Numbered from the stretch's first letter, positions 6,173 to 15,660 are shown. The stretch: DNA of 64,000 nucleotides from an uncultured Bacilli bacterium (GCA_947632435.1 CANRPC010000008.1:1-64000); one strand, 5' to 3'. Numbers and translations are program-made. The notes: generated by a model not told the origin, from the sequence alone.

Positions 6173-8809
6173 TTATTTTCTTGGATTTTTAATGTTTGCT
6201 TGAGCCGCGGCAAGACGTGCTACTGGAACACGGAATGGGGAACAAGAAACATAATCTAATCCTGCATTATGATAGAATTCTATAGATTTTGGATCTCCAC
6301 CTGTTTCTCCACATACTCCAATATGTAAATCTTTTCTTGTGGAACGACCTAATTTAACTGACATTGTAACTAATTTACCAACACCGTTTTGGTCAAGTGT
6401 TTTAAATGGATCTTCTTCTAATATTTTGGTTTCATAATATGATGGTAAGAATTTAGCAGCATCATCACGTGAGAATCCAAAAGTCATTTGAGTTAAATCG
6501 TTAGTGCCAAATGAGAAGAATTCAGCCTCTGTGGCAATTTCATCCGCTAATAGGGCAGCTCTTGGAATTTCGATCATTGTACCTACGTGATATGTCATAT
6601 TAATTCCAGCTTCTTTAATTAATTTATCAGCAGTTTTTGTAATTAAGTTTTTAACAAATCGTAATTCTTTAACTTCTAAGACAAGAGGAATCATGATTTC
6701 TGGAGTAATAACTTTTCCTGTTTTTTTAGAAACGTTAATTGCTGCTTTAATAATAGCAGTGGTTTGCATTTCGCAAATTTCAGGATAGGTAACAGCAAGA
6801 CGGCAGCCTCTATGTCCCATCATAGGATTTGCTTCATGAAGTTCAGCAATTCTTGCTTTAACTTGCTCAACAGATTTATTCGTAGCAACAGCAAGTTCTT
6901 CAATTAAATTATCTTCTTGAGGTAAAAATTCATGAAGAGGTGGATCTAATAAACGAACATTAACATTTAATTCGCCCATTATTTCATATAATCCTTCAAA
7001 GTCTTTTTGTTGCATTGGTTCAAGTTCATTTAATGCTGCGACACGTGCTTCTTTAGTATCAGCTAAAATCATTTTACGCATAGAGAAGATTCTATCTTTA
7101 TCAAAGAACATATGTTCAGTACGGCAAAGACCAATTCCTTTAGCGCCAAAATCTTTTGCTTTTTGAGCATCGCGAGGAGTATCAGCATTAGTACGAACTA
7201 CTAAAGCAGAGTTTTCTTCAACCCATTTCATAAGTCTAGCAAAATATCCAGAAGTTAAATCAGGATCCACTTTTTTAATAGTGCCTAAATAAATATTTCC
7301 TGTTGTTCCATCAATTGAGAACACATCTTGATCAGTATAAGTTTTTCCATTAATTGTAACTGTTCTTTTTTCTTCATCAATTAAAGCATCGCTACAACCA
7401 CATACGCAGCATTTACCCATTCCTCTTGCAACAACCGCAGCATGTGAAGTCATACCTCCACGCATTGTTAAGATAGCTTCACTTGCAACCATGCCTACGA
7501 TATCTTCAGGAGATGTTTCACTACGAACTAAAACAACTTTTTCACCTTTAGAATGTCTTGCTTCAGCTTCTTCTGCAGTAAATGCAAGTTTACCTGTTCC
7601 AGCACCAGGACCAGCAGCTAAGCCTTTAGCAATTGGTTGAACTTTAGCAAGTTCTTTTGGATCAAATCCAGGAAGTAAAGCAGTGTCAAATGTTAAAGCA
7701 TCAATTCTTAATACTGCTTCTTTTTCAGTAATTAAACCTTCATCAACTAAATCGCAAGCAATTTTTAAAGCAGCTGTTGCAGTTCTTTTACCATTACGAG
7801 TTTGTAAGAAGAATAATTTACCATCTTCCACGGTGAATTCCATATCTTGCATATCACGATAATGAAGTTCCATGTTTTTAATTGTTTGAATAAATTCTTC
7901 ATATACTTTTGGCATACGTTTTTTAAGTTCATCAATGTGATAAGGAGTACGAATTCCTGCGACAACATCTTCACCTTGAGCATTTGGTAAATATTCTGCT
8001 GAAACAACTTTTTCTCCTGTACCAGGATCACGTGAGAAAGCAACTCCTGTACCAGAAGTTTCTCCTTTGTTACCAAATACCATTGATTGAACATTAACAG
8101 CAGTTCCCCAAGAATAAGGAATATTATTCATCATACGATATTTATTAGCTCTAGGATTATCCCATGATCTAAATACCGCGGTTACAGCTTCCATTAATTG
8201 GACATATGGATCTGAAGGGAAATCTTCTTTGAATGTTTCTTTATAATAATTTTTATATTTTAATACTAATGATTTTAATTCTTCCGCGGTAACTTCAGTA
8301 TCAAATTTATATCCTCTTGATTCTTTTAATTCATCTAGCATTTTATCCATTGCAGTACGAGGATGACCTTTAGCAATGTTTGTAAACATTAAAATGAAAC
8401 GGCGATAGCTATCATATGCAAAGCGTTCATTATTTGTTTCTTTAGCTAAAATTTCTACAGTTTTGTCATTAAGACCTAAATTCAAAATAGTATCCATCAT
8501 TCCTGGCATAGAAACTCTTGCTCCAGAACGAACAGAAACTAATAAAGGATTTTTATCTCCACCAAAATTTTTCCCTGTTTCTTTTTCAATTACTTTAACA
8601 GCTTCTTTTATTTCTTTTATCAAATAATCAGGTAAAATTTTATTTGAATCATAATATAAAGTACAAGCTTCTGTGGTAATAGTAAATCCTTGAGGAATAG
8701 AAACTCCAATATGGGACATTTCTGCTAAACCTGCGCCTTTTCCGCCAAGGAGTTCTTTGCCTAAACCATAGGCTTCTTTAAATTGATAAACGTATTTCTT
8801 TTCTTTCAT
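6173..8809 (-). CDS. ppdK: Pyruvate, phosphate dikinase
   Basis: Interconverts pyruvate, ATP and phosphate with phosphoenolpyruvate, AMP and pyrophosphate. In anaerobes it often runs as a PPi-saving glycolytic step. The 878 residues match the family length. The N-terminal ATP-grasp domain starts with LGGKGAGLAEM (about 21-31), the phosphorylated His lies in GGMTSHAAVVARG (His 456), and the C-terminal PEP/pyruvate barrel contains RTEHMFFD and the catalytic CGETGGD near residue 832. The start follows AGGAGGAAAAA. The gene is transcribed alone between a TG-extended promoter and a good terminator. No PPDK regulatory kinase/phosphatase is nearby. The identification is secure. Confidence 0.97.
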   Translation of the reverse strand: MKEKKYVYQFKEAYGLGKELLGGKGAGLAEMSHIGVSIPQGFTITTEACTLYYDSNKILPDYLIKEIKEAVKVIEKETGKNFGGDKNPLLVSVRSGARVSMPGMMDTILNLGLNDKTVEILAKETNNERFAYDSYRRFILMFTNIAKGHPRTAMDKMLDELKESRGYKFDTEVTAEELKSLVLKYKNYYKETFKEDFPSDPYVQLMEAVTAVFRSWDNPRANKYRMMNNIPYSWGTAVNVQSMVFGNKGETSGTGVAFSRDPGTGEKVVSAEYLPNAQGEDVVAGIRTPYHIDELKKRMPKVYEEFIQTIKNMELHYRDMQDMEFTVEDGKLFFLQTRNGKRTATAALKIACDLVDEGLITEKEAVLRIDALTFDTALLPGFDPKELAKVQPIAKGLAAGPGAGTGKLAFTAEEAEARHSKGEKVVLVRSETSPEDIVGMVASEAILTMRGGMTSHAAVVARGMGKCCVCGCSDALIDEEKRTVTINGKTYTDQDVFSIDGTTGNIYLGTIKKVDPDLTSGYFARLMKWVEENSALVVRTNADTPRDAQKAKDFGAKGIGLCRTEHMFFDKDRIFSMRKMILADTKEARVAALNELEPMQQKDFEGLYEIMGELNVNVRLLDPPLHEFLPQEDNLIEELAVATNKSVEQVKARIAELHEANPMMGHRGCRLAVTYPEICEMQTTAIIKAAINVSKKTGKVITPEIMIPLVLEVKELRFVKNLITKTADKLIKEAGINMTYHVGTMIEIPRAALLADEIATEAEFFSFGTNDLTQMTFGFSRDDAAKFLPSYYETKILEEDPFKTLDQNGVGKLVTMSVKLGRSTRKDLHIGVCGETGGDPKSIEFYHNAGLDYVSCSPFRVPVARLAAAQANIKNPRK

Positions 8810-8862
8810 TTTTTCCTCCTATTTTTTTACGTTAAATTCTAGTATGTCTAGATATCTTTAAT

Positions 8863-8891
8863 ATATTAGCATAATTTAAATTTTTTGAAAA
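8863..8891 (-). promoter_or_regulatory. ppdK promoter
   Basis: On the minus strand TTTTCA (8891-8886) is followed after 17 bases by TAATAT (8868-8863) preceded by TATGC, an extended -10. The rest of the gap up to the HMA promoter is AT-rich with no other clear signal. Confidence 0.5.
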
Positions 8892-9064
8892 GATAGCAAA
8901 AAATGCGTTTTTTAGAAAAAAATTAAATTTGTAATTATTTCAAAATATAAATTTTTTTAAAATATATAAGCAATTATTCCTCTTTTAATTAATACCTTTT
9001 ATCAAGATTCAAATAATTTTGCTATATTAGAATTTACTTTTTCTTTATAGCTTGAAAATAACGT

Positions 9065-9169
9065 TTGACAAGAAAAAAAGATATATGCTAAACTAGTTGT
9101 TAGTTATGACTAACACATATTTTTGCCATTCTTTGTTTTTATTAATAATATTAGGTTAGTTATAACTAA
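9065..9169 (+). promoter_or_regulatory. Promoter with two palindromic operator-like sites (HMA gene)
   Basis: A consensus -35 TTGACA (9065-9070) is followed by TGcTAAACT (9086-9094) with an 18-base spacer. Immediately downstream is the dyad TGTTAGTTATGACTAACA (9098-9115), and 40 bases further on is the perfect palindrome TTAGTTATAACTAA (9156-9169). The shared core TTAGT...ACTAA resembles sites of DtxR/MntR-type metal repressors, which is inference. The first site covers the expected transcription start, a repressing position. Confidence 0.65.
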
Positions 9170-9224
9170 TTCATTTAAAAAATATTTTGAATATATTTAT
9201 AAATTAAGAAAGGATAAAGTGCTC

Positions 9225-9479
9225 ATGACTAAGATTACAATGAAAATTGATGGTATGATGTGTGGAATGTGTGAAACACATGTAAATGATATAATTCGTA
9301 AAGCATTTACAATAAAAAAGGTCAGTTCTTCTCATAAAAAAGGTGAAATAGTAATTTTATCAGAAAATGACATTTTAGAAGAACAACTTCGTTCTGCTAT
9401 AGAATCTACAGGTTATCATGTTCTTTCAATTAGTAAAGAAGAATACAAAAAGAAAAGTTTTTTAAATTTTCATAAATAA
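9225..9479 (+). CDS. Small heavy-metal-associated (HMA) domain protein
   Basis: An 84-residue cytosolic protein with one HMA/ferredoxin-like fold. The metal-binding loop GMMCGMCETHV (Cys near residues 13 and 16) corresponds to the GMTCxxC loop of copper chaperones. The start used is the ATG at 9225, preceded by AAGAAAGGA; a GTG two codons earlier is possible. An open frame continues 34 codons upstream through the promoter region and is not expected to be translated. The two palindromes upstream suggest metal-dependent repression. The bound metal (Cu, Zn or Fe) cannot be told, and no P-type ATPase or feoB is in view. Confidence 0.8.
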   Translation: MTKITMKIDGMMCGMCETHVNDIIRKAFTIKKVSSSHKKGEIVILSENDILEEQLRSAIESTGYHVLSISKEEYKKKSFLNFHK

Positions 9480-9546
9480 AAAAATTATAAATGGAATAGT
9501 TTTAATATTTTTAAATTTAAAATCATAAGTTACTAAAAAAAATCAA

Positions 9547-9591
9547 ATTCAACATCTTTTTGTTGAATAATGAATGCTAAAAGCGTAAAAT
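9547..9591 (+). promoter_or_regulatory. Promoter of the lipoprotein operon with overlapping inverted repeat
   Basis: TTGAAT (9563-9568), a 17-base spacer and TAAAAT (9586-9591) form a good sigma-A promoter about 80 bases before the first lipoprotein gene. The inverted repeat ATTCAACA (9547-9554) / TGTTGAAT (9561-9568) overlaps the -35 hexamer, so it could be an operator. It could also be the stem of a weak terminator for the HMA gene, but no T-run follows. Confidence 0.5.
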
Positions 9592-9672
9592 CGTAAACAA
9601 TATTTATATTTTTTAAGAGATTTATTTAAAAAAGTAAGTATTAAATAGCAAGAAATTCTATAGGAGGTATAA

Positions 9673-10842
9673 ATGAAAGGAAGAAGAAAGGCTTTATTTC
9701 TCTTACCATTTCTGTTAATGGGATGTAATAAAGTTCCAATAAGTTCACCTAATTCTTCTGAACAAGAAAGTTCTTCTAGCAGTGAATCAAGTAGTGAATT
9801 TAAGCAAAGTGATTCAAGTTCAATATTAGAAGAATTTGAATTTGATAAATATTATCATTCTGATTCTTGGGATGAACAAGTTGTAAATTTAATTTCTGTC
9901 GCAGTCAATAAAGACAATGCTCTTTCGGTTCCGTCGGTGAATGCAGAAAGTTTTGATTATTATTTGACTAATGATTCTCAATCAGGAATCGATGTTGCAG
10001 TTATTAATTGTTTTGGAATAAATGAAAATTCTATTGTAGAAGAATATGAAAATGCTTTAGTGGCTAAAGATTTTATGTTATCAAGTGAAAACCCATATGG
10101 TTATAAAGAATGTTCTTTAACAGAAGATTTGTCTGTACAATATGAGCTAACAGAAAACATAAACAAAGAAGTATATTTACAGTTAATGATTTATAAAGCA
10201 GAAATGCGTTTAGCTGAGTGGCCTGAAGAAGCTATAAAGCAAATAACTGATGAAAAAGTCCCAGTAGTAGAGGGGAAAAGTTATCAAGCTTTCGCGGATA
10301 TGACTATCGATTATAAACCAAGAATTATTATTTATACATACGAATCTATTTTTGATGATAGAGAATATGCTCAAAAATTAATAGATGAAGGGTTTAATGT
10401 AACAGTATCTCAATATTATTATGAAGCAACAAGTGATTTAGGATTACATATGTCTTTCATGTATGATGAATATGAAAAATACTTTACATTAATAATTTAC
10501 AATGATTGGCCATATTGTGATTTAAATTATCTTTTAGGATTTGATTTACCTAGACTTGATTATGAAGGTGCCGAATTTGATTATGATTATATTTATGATA
10601 ATGATAATTATGAAATATTAACACTTTATTATTCTAATGTTGATATTACTTCACTTACTCTTTATGGAGAATCATTAGAAAATATTGGCTTTAGTCAATA
10701 TGGAGATGTAAGTCAAAATCAAGGTGAATATCAAACCACCACAAAAGCATATGTTAAAAACTTAGATCAAGAAGAAGAACATTATATTGTTTTATCTTAT
10801 AGCGCTAAATTGAATATGTTAGCAATTGCTATTTATTATTAA
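9673..10842 (+). CDS. Putative lipoprotein with three related ~100-residue repeats
   Basis: A 389-residue predicted lipoprotein: basic N-terminus, hydrophobic core and lipobox LLMGC (Cys 18), then a Ser-rich linker to about residue 55. The rest appears to be three diverged repeats (about 65-177, 178-286, 287-389). Each is rich in Tyr, Asp and Glu and shares the pattern W...I...(LG).(D).P, then Y....L...GF.V, then a closing beta-like stretch such as TLIIYNDW or LAIAIYY. The same repeat occurs in the third gene of this operon. AGGAGG precedes the ATG. No enzyme motif is visible. It probably sits on the outer face of the membrane. Function unknown. Confidence 0.8.
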   Translation: MKGRRKALFLLPFLLMGCNKVPISSPNSSEQESSSSSESSSEFKQSDSSSILEEFEFDKYYHSDSWDEQVVNLISVAVNKDNALSVPSVNAESFDYYLTNDSQSGIDVAVINCFGINENSIVEEYENALVAKDFMLSSENPYGYKECSLTEDLSVQYELTENINKEVYLQLMIYKAEMRLAEWPEEAIKQITDEKVPVVEGKSYQAFADMTIDYKPRIIIYTYESIFDDREYAQKLIDEGFNVTVSQYYYEATSDLGLHMSFMYDEYEKYFTLIIYNDWPYCDLNYLLGFDLPRLDYEGAEFDYDYIYDNDNYEILTLYYSNVDITSLTLYGESLENIGFSQYGDVSQNQGEYQTTTKAYVKNLDQEEEHYIVLSYSAKLNMLAIAIYY

Positions 10843-10857
10843 AGGAGATTAAAAAAA

Positions 10858-13800
10858 ATGAGAAAAAGTCCAATTTTAGTTTTAACAGCGGGGTTATTGA
10901 TTATAACAGGTTGTCAACAAAGACAACAAACAAGTCAAGAAACTTCACATACTTCAGATCAAGTAACAACTTCTGAAGAAAAAACCACGACATCTCAAAC
11001 TACAACAGCAACAAGTCAAAATCAAACAACATCATCGATGAATCAAAATGCTGCTATTGCGCTTTTTAAAGAAGCATTAAAGAAAGATTATTCTAATCTT
11101 ACAATATATGAAAAAAGTGCTTATGTTGATGATTGGTTAGGAGAATCTATTACTTATGAAACTTATGAATATCTTGATGATGGATATAATGTTGTTTATG
11201 ATTATTCTTTAAATACTCAAGGTTATGAAAGAGAACAATGTTTAAGTTATTATTATGTAGATGATAAAGGAGTTAATTATCAATATTTTGCTAAAGAAGA
11301 ACAAGTTACTAATTCTAAAGCTGGTTGGATAAGCAAAGGATATAAAAATGCTGAAGTTTCAATAGCAAACAATAATTTTTATTTACCATTATTCTTAGAA
11401 AAGGTAACAGAAAATGATGTTAAATACCAAAATGGAGAATATATTTTAAACGATACATTAACTCAAGAATTAAATTCTACTTTATTTAAATACGCTTGGG
11501 AAAATGACATCGTAGAAATAGGTGTAACACTTTCTTCATCTGGATATATTGAAGGAATAACAGGATATTGTGAAGATTATATGGGTGCAATATCTAATGA
11601 TACGTATGTTTATGTTGAACTTTTTGATTTTAATCAAACATCTTTGCCTAGTGAATTTAGTCAGATTCTACCATTTTCAGAAGATACTAAAATTGGTTAT
11701 TGGGAAAATCAAGGTTGGTCACAAGATTATCAACAAGCATATTATACTGAAGCTCATGTTAAATTAAGCGAAAATCAAGAAGTTGAAAGCGATGAAACAT
11801 ATAAAGCTATTATTGATGTTGATAAAAAATTTGATGTTGAATATAGTTTAGTTCCAACAACTTTCTCACCTTGGGATTTAGTGGATGATGAAGATAAAGT
11901 TGTCACATGGCATTATGATGAAACAATATTAGAAAAAGTTAATCCAACAACAAGTGGTGCACAAAGAGTAGGATTCAGAGGCATTTTAGGTGGCGAAACT
12001 GAAATATATGTTTCGGTAAATGGCAAAGATGGTGTCATTGAATCAGAACATATTAAAGTAAAAGTTAATGGTTTACAAGAACAAGATAAACAAGATGCTG
12101 TTTATGATTTTGATTTTGTAACACTTAGTGAAGATGTAGTTGATGAAAAGAAAACCGTAACCGCGGTTAATAAAGTTAGTGACGCTAAGGCACCATATGA
12201 AATTAAAGTGGGACCTGGAGCTTCCACAAATTCTGGATCTAATGCATCATATAGTAAAGTAGAAGATCCAAAATATTATTATGAAAGTTCTAAATCTTAC
12301 TTATTATTCAATCCTTCTTCACAAGAAACAATGAATAAAACCACAAAAACAGGCTTGTATTTTGATTTTAAAGAACAACAAGTATCAGAATTATCATTTA
12401 AATATGGAATGTTCTTTGAACAACATTTAGCTAATTTAAAACAACTTACAAAAGTAGTAATTAGAACCTCTAATGATGGAGAAGAACCTGTTGAAAAAGA
12501 TATAACTGAAGAAATAACAACAAATATATCCGCAGAATTTGTTAAAGTATTTACCACAACATTTGATCCAGCAAGTAAAGTAGAAATTATTTTTGAATCA
12601 AATTGGATAGGCGGAAACTTAAGCTTTGTAGTTGATTCATGTTGTTTCAAAGCAAATGATGATTGTTCAATGTATGTACCACCAGAAGATATTGAAGTTA
12701 GTGAAGTACAATTAGTGGCAAGTTCACAAAGTGTATATGTTGGTAAAAGTGTACGTCTTACACCTGTAATTACTCCGCAAAATGCTTATAATAAAGATCT
12801 TGTTTGGCATGTTGAAGAAGGAAAAGAAGACTATGTTTCTATAGATGAAAAAGAAGGTTTAGTAACAGGCTTACAAGAAGGTACAGTTAAAGTATGGGTA
12901 ACCGCGGCAAATGGGGTTAAATCAAATGAAGTTGAACTTACAATTTCTACTCTTCCAGATTTAACAACTTATGTAGGAAACATATATTTAAATGAAGATA
13001 AAAAAGTTACTATTCTTGATGCTCAAAAAGTAAAATATCAAGATGGTGATGTTACTATAGAAGCAAACGTTCAAGATTTTGCTAATGACAGATATATTTT
13101 AACTAATGAACAAGGTGAAGGCTTTAACTTAAGTTTTGCTTCTTCAAGAGTGGATGTATCAAACATTAAGCATCTTGTCGATGGTACTCTTCAAAGTAGC
13201 ACTGCAACATATAGTTTAGATTTAGCAAAAAGAATTAGTAGTTTTACATTAAAAATGCAAAACCAAACAGTGGATACTTCCAAAACATATGAAGTTTTAG
13301 AAGGCGAAACTAGATATATAACAATTGAAACTTCACCAAGTGATGCTAATGTAAGTTTAAGCTTTACTTCATCAAGTGATACTAATGCAACTGTTCAAAA
13401 TATCTCTTATGGTTATACAAAACAATGTCAAGTTGATTTTAAAGAAGCTGGAGAAGTAACAATTACTATTACTTTAAAAGATGAATATGAACAAGAATTA
13501 ACAAAACAAGTTAAATTCTTAGTAAAAACTAAAGTATATGTTAATGATACAAACTGGAGCATTAAAACTTTAGATGGCAGTGATCCTCAACAAGAATATC
13601 CTGCAGATAATAATGTACAATTAACTTATAAATGCGATGACTTAGTTAATGTTCTTCCAACAGTATCAGAAGTTACTTGGGATATTGGAGATGGTCATTT
13701 AACAAGTAAAGAAGATATAACAACAAGAGAAATTGCTACAATTAGTAAGAATTATGTTACAGGAGTAGCAACAATTAAACCTCAATCTCTAGCAGGAGAA

Positions 13801-14199
13801 GTCAGTGTATTTTGTTCTATTACTGCAAATGGACAAACATTTACCAAAGTAGTTTATCTTCAATTTAAAGCTGTTGAAGAAGGCGCTTTACCTTCTTATA
13901 TAACTGGCCAATGGGCAGGAGCTGATATATCGGGTTTTGAATTTACATTCACCATTGATGGAACAACCGCTACGTTAGAAAATGAAAATGGATCATTGAC
14001 ATTTACTTATGAAAAAACAGATAGTGAATCAAATAATATTTATACTTTTGTTTCTGATGATGATCCAAGTTGTAAAATTGAATTTTATTATAAATCTTCT
14101 GATGAAGGAAATATTGAAGTAATAGATTTAAATGACAAAATATATACAGACTTATCATTATATTTCTATGATCCAGTAGATTTAACTAGAGTTGATTAG
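10858..14199 (+). CDS. Large lipoprotein with bacterial Ig-like (BIG2) domain
   Basis: A 1113-residue predicted lipoprotein with lipobox IITGC (Cys 19) and a Ser/Thr/Gln-rich linker to about residue 60. A BIG2-type immunoglobulin-like domain is clear at about 618-700 (SEVQLVASSQSVYVGKSVRL, later VSIDEKEGLVTGLQEGTVKV). Several other beta-rich stretches, at about 300-405 and 780-1000, look like diverged Ig-like folds. The last 100 residues (from YITGQWAGADISG) resemble a small beta-barrel and share pattern with the 172-residue lipoprotein encoded opposite. It starts 15 bases after the previous gene with AAAGGAGA as ribosome site. Ig-like domains suggest adhesion or matrix binding at the cell surface, by inference. 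No LPXTG anchor or dockerin was seen. Confidence 0.8.
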   Translation: MRKSPILVLTAGLLIITGCQQRQQTSQETSHTSDQVTTSEEKTTTSQTTTATSQNQTTSSMNQNAAIALFKEALKKDYSNLTIYEKSAYVDDWLGESITYETYEYLDDGYNVVYDYSLNTQGYEREQCLSYYYVDDKGVNYQYFAKEEQVTNSKAGWISKGYKNAEVSIANNNFYLPLFLEKVTENDVKYQNGEYILNDTLTQELNSTLFKYAWENDIVEIGVTLSSSGYIEGITGYCEDYMGAISNDTYVYVELFDFNQTSLPSEFSQILPFSEDTKIGYWENQGWSQDYQQAYYTEAHVKLSENQEVESDETYKAIIDVDKKFDVEYSLVPTTFSPWDLVDDEDKVVTWHYDETILEKVNPTTSGAQRVGFRGILGGETEIYVSVNGKDGVIESEHIKVKVNGLQEQDKQDAVYDFDFVTLSEDVVDEKKTVTAVNKVSDAKAPYEIKVGPGASTNSGSNASYSKVEDPKYYYESSKSYLLFNPSSQETMNKTTKTGLYFDFKEQQVSELSFKYGMFFEQHLANLKQLTKVVIRTSNDGEEPVEKDITEEITTNISAEFVKVFTTTFDPASKVEIIFESNWIGGNLSFVVDSCCFKANDDCSMYVPPEDIEVSEVQLVASSQSVYVGKSVRLTPVITPQNAYNKDLVWHVEEGKEDYVSIDEKEGLVTGLQEGTVKVWVTAANGVKSNEVELTISTLPDLTTYVGNIYLNEDKKVTILDAQKVKYQDGDVTIEANVQDFANDRYILTNEQGEGFNLSFASSRVDVSNIKHLVDGTLQSSTATYSLDLAKRISSFTLKMQNQTVDTSKTYEVLEGETRYITIETSPSDANVSLSFTSSSDTNATVQNISYGYTKQCQVDFKEAGEVTITITLKDEYEQELTKQVKFLVKTKVYVNDTNWSIKTLDGSDPQQEYPADNNVQLTYKCDDLVNVLPTVSEVTWDIGDGHLTSKEDITTREIATISKNYVTGVATIKPQSLAGEVSVFCSITANGQTFTKVVYLQFKAVEEGALPSYITGQWAGADISGFEFTFTIDGTTATLENENGSLTFTYEKTDSESNNIYTFVSDDDPSCKIEFYYKSSDEGNIEVIDLNDKIYTDLSLYFYDPVDLTRVD

Positions 14200-14207
14200 G
14201 TAAAATA

Positions 14208-15059
14208 ATGAAACGTTTATTAAGTATTAGTTTTCTTGCATTATCTATTTTGTTTGGTGTATCATGTCAAAAAAATAATGATACATCTATAATTAGTGAA
14301 TCATTAACTACTTCTTCAGAAAATGAAGAAAGCACTAGTACACCAATACAAAATAGTAAATGGGGACAAGAATATAATGAAATTATTATTTCTACTTTAG
14401 GTGAAGATATTCCTTATATTGAATGTAATAATTTTGAAATTGTTTTAACAAAAGATGATTATCAAGATGATATGGTAGTATTTTACTTATATTTTGATGA
14501 TAATCTTGAAAGTAAACTTGAAGAATATTCACAAATTGCTACTTTAGAAGGCTATATAGTTGAAAAAGTAGAGAATTCTTATTTTGATCCAGTTGAAGGA
14601 TATTATTCTTATGAAGTATATTATGCAGATAAACAAATATCTTCTTCATTAGGAATTGAAATGCAATTTTTAATTGGTTCATATAAAAACAAAGATTGTG
14701 TAGGAATATTTGCTTATAATTATGTTATTGATGAAGTTAATGCATGGCCAACAAATCTTGTAGTGTCATTACTTGGATATGATGTGCCTCATTTGGAAGA
14801 TACTGGAGAATATAATTATTATGCAAAAATAAATGCTGAAGGTTATATAGATATTATTATTTATAACGTTCAAGCTAATGCTGAAGATGAATACTGTGCT
14901 CTTTTAGAGGCTAATGGATATGTAGTAACAGAGGAACAATATGATCCTGATACAGGAGAATATATGGGTAGATATGCATATGCTGAAAATGGTGAAGTAG
15001 TTATTCAATTTGGATTATCTCAATATGGATTAGAAATATATATTTATAAAATAGCATAA
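14208..15059 (+). CDS. Putative lipoprotein with two related ~100-residue repeats
   Basis: A 283-residue predicted lipoprotein, lipobox FGVSC (Cys 20) and a short Ser/Thr linker. Two repeats follow (about 50-180 and 182-283), opening with WGQEYNEIIISTLGEDIPYI and WPTNLVVSLLGYDVPHLED, and each containing a Y/LE..GY.V segment. These match the repeats of the first gene in the operon, so the two arose by duplication. It begins eight bases after the preceding stop; no strong ribosome site is visible, suggesting translational coupling. A strong bidirectional terminator ends the operon. Function unknown. Confidence 0.8.
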   Translation: MKRLLSISFLALSILFGVSCQKNNDTSIISESLTTSSENEESTSTPIQNSKWGQEYNEIIISTLGEDIPYIECNNFEIVLTKDDYQDDMVVFYLYFDDNLESKLEEYSQIATLEGYIVEKVENSYFDPVEGYYSYEVYYADKQISSSLGIEMQFLIGSYKNKDCVGIFAYNYVIDEVNAWPTNLVVSLLGYDVPHLEDTGEYNYYAKINAEGYIDIIIYNVQANAEDEYCALLEANGYVVTEEQYDPDTGEYMGRYAYAENGEVVIQFGLSQYGLEIYIYKIA

Positions 15060-15066
15060 AAAAATA

Positions 15067-15098
15067 AATGGTCGGGAAATAAAAGCCCGACCATTTTT
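15067..15098. terminator. Bidirectional terminator between convergent lipoprotein genes
   Basis: AATGGTCGGG (15067-15076) pairs perfectly with CCCGACCATT (15086-15095) around a nine-base loop, followed by T6 on the plus strand and preceded by A-rich DNA that gives a T-run on the minus strand. It serves both the + strand lipoprotein operon and the - strand VWA operon. Confidence 0.9.
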
Positions 15099-15124
15099 TA
15101 TAAGTAAATGTAGATAAATTAAAT

Positions 15125-15643
15125 TTATTTAACTGCTAAAAATTCGGTATTATCAACCCAAACATTATCTTCTAAATATACACCATCATCAAGAGTTAAA
15201 CTTAAACGATAATTTTTGTTAAATTTATAAACTTCAAGATTATGGTCATTTTCTTTATCTTCATAATAATAAAAATCATTATTTCTTTCTTTAAAAGTAA
15301 ATGTTAAATTCAAAGGATTATCACGAAAATCACTTGGCCAAGACATAGTTAAAGTACCATCATTTTTAATTACTAAAGTAATAATGTCATAATAAGCTCC
15401 ATCATAGCCTTCATATGTACCTTCAATTTCACTAAATGGATTAATTTCTACTGATGATGTAGTTTCACTTATTGATGATTCTTGTGAAGAAGAACTTGAT
15501 GAAAAAGGGTTAAATTCTAGACTATTTGAATCTTGAATATTTCCATTTATTGATGAAGAAAGTGATGAACTATTATTTTTTGAACATGAAACAAAAGCTG
15601 AAAGTCCTAAAATTATTAATGAAGTTAATAAAATTTTTTTCAT
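15125..15643 (-). CDS. Small lipoprotein, last gene of the MoxR/VWA operon
   Basis: A 172-residue predicted lipoprotein with lipobox AFVSC (Cys 20) and a Ser-rich linker to about residue 70. A compact beta-rich domain follows (EIEGTYEGYDGAYYDIITLV, then DGTLTMSW and repeated Phe/Tyr strands), reminiscent of small lipocalin-like domains. The domain opening (G.Y.G.D...ITL.I..DGT) recalls the C-terminus of the 1113-residue lipoprotein on the facing operon. It starts 17 bases after the VWA gene, preceded by AGAGAGGTAA. Function unknown; its position suggests a surface partner of the VWA system. Confidence 0.75.
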   Translation of the reverse strand: MKKILLTSLIILGLSAFVSCSKNNSSSLSSSINGNIQDSNSLEFNPFSSSSSSQESSISETTSSVEINPFSEIEGTYEGYDGAYYDIITLVIKNDGTLTMSWPSDFRDNPLNLTFTFKERNNDFYYYEDKENDHNLEVYKFNKNYRLSLTLDDGVYLEDNVWVDNTEFLAVK

Positions 15644-15660
15644 ATGATTTACCTCTCTTT

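Noticed and set aside
9123-9224. Upstream extension of the HMA gene by 34 codons
   Set aside because: It runs through the second palindrome and near the promoter, has no ribosome site, and the ATG at 9225 gives the normal length.
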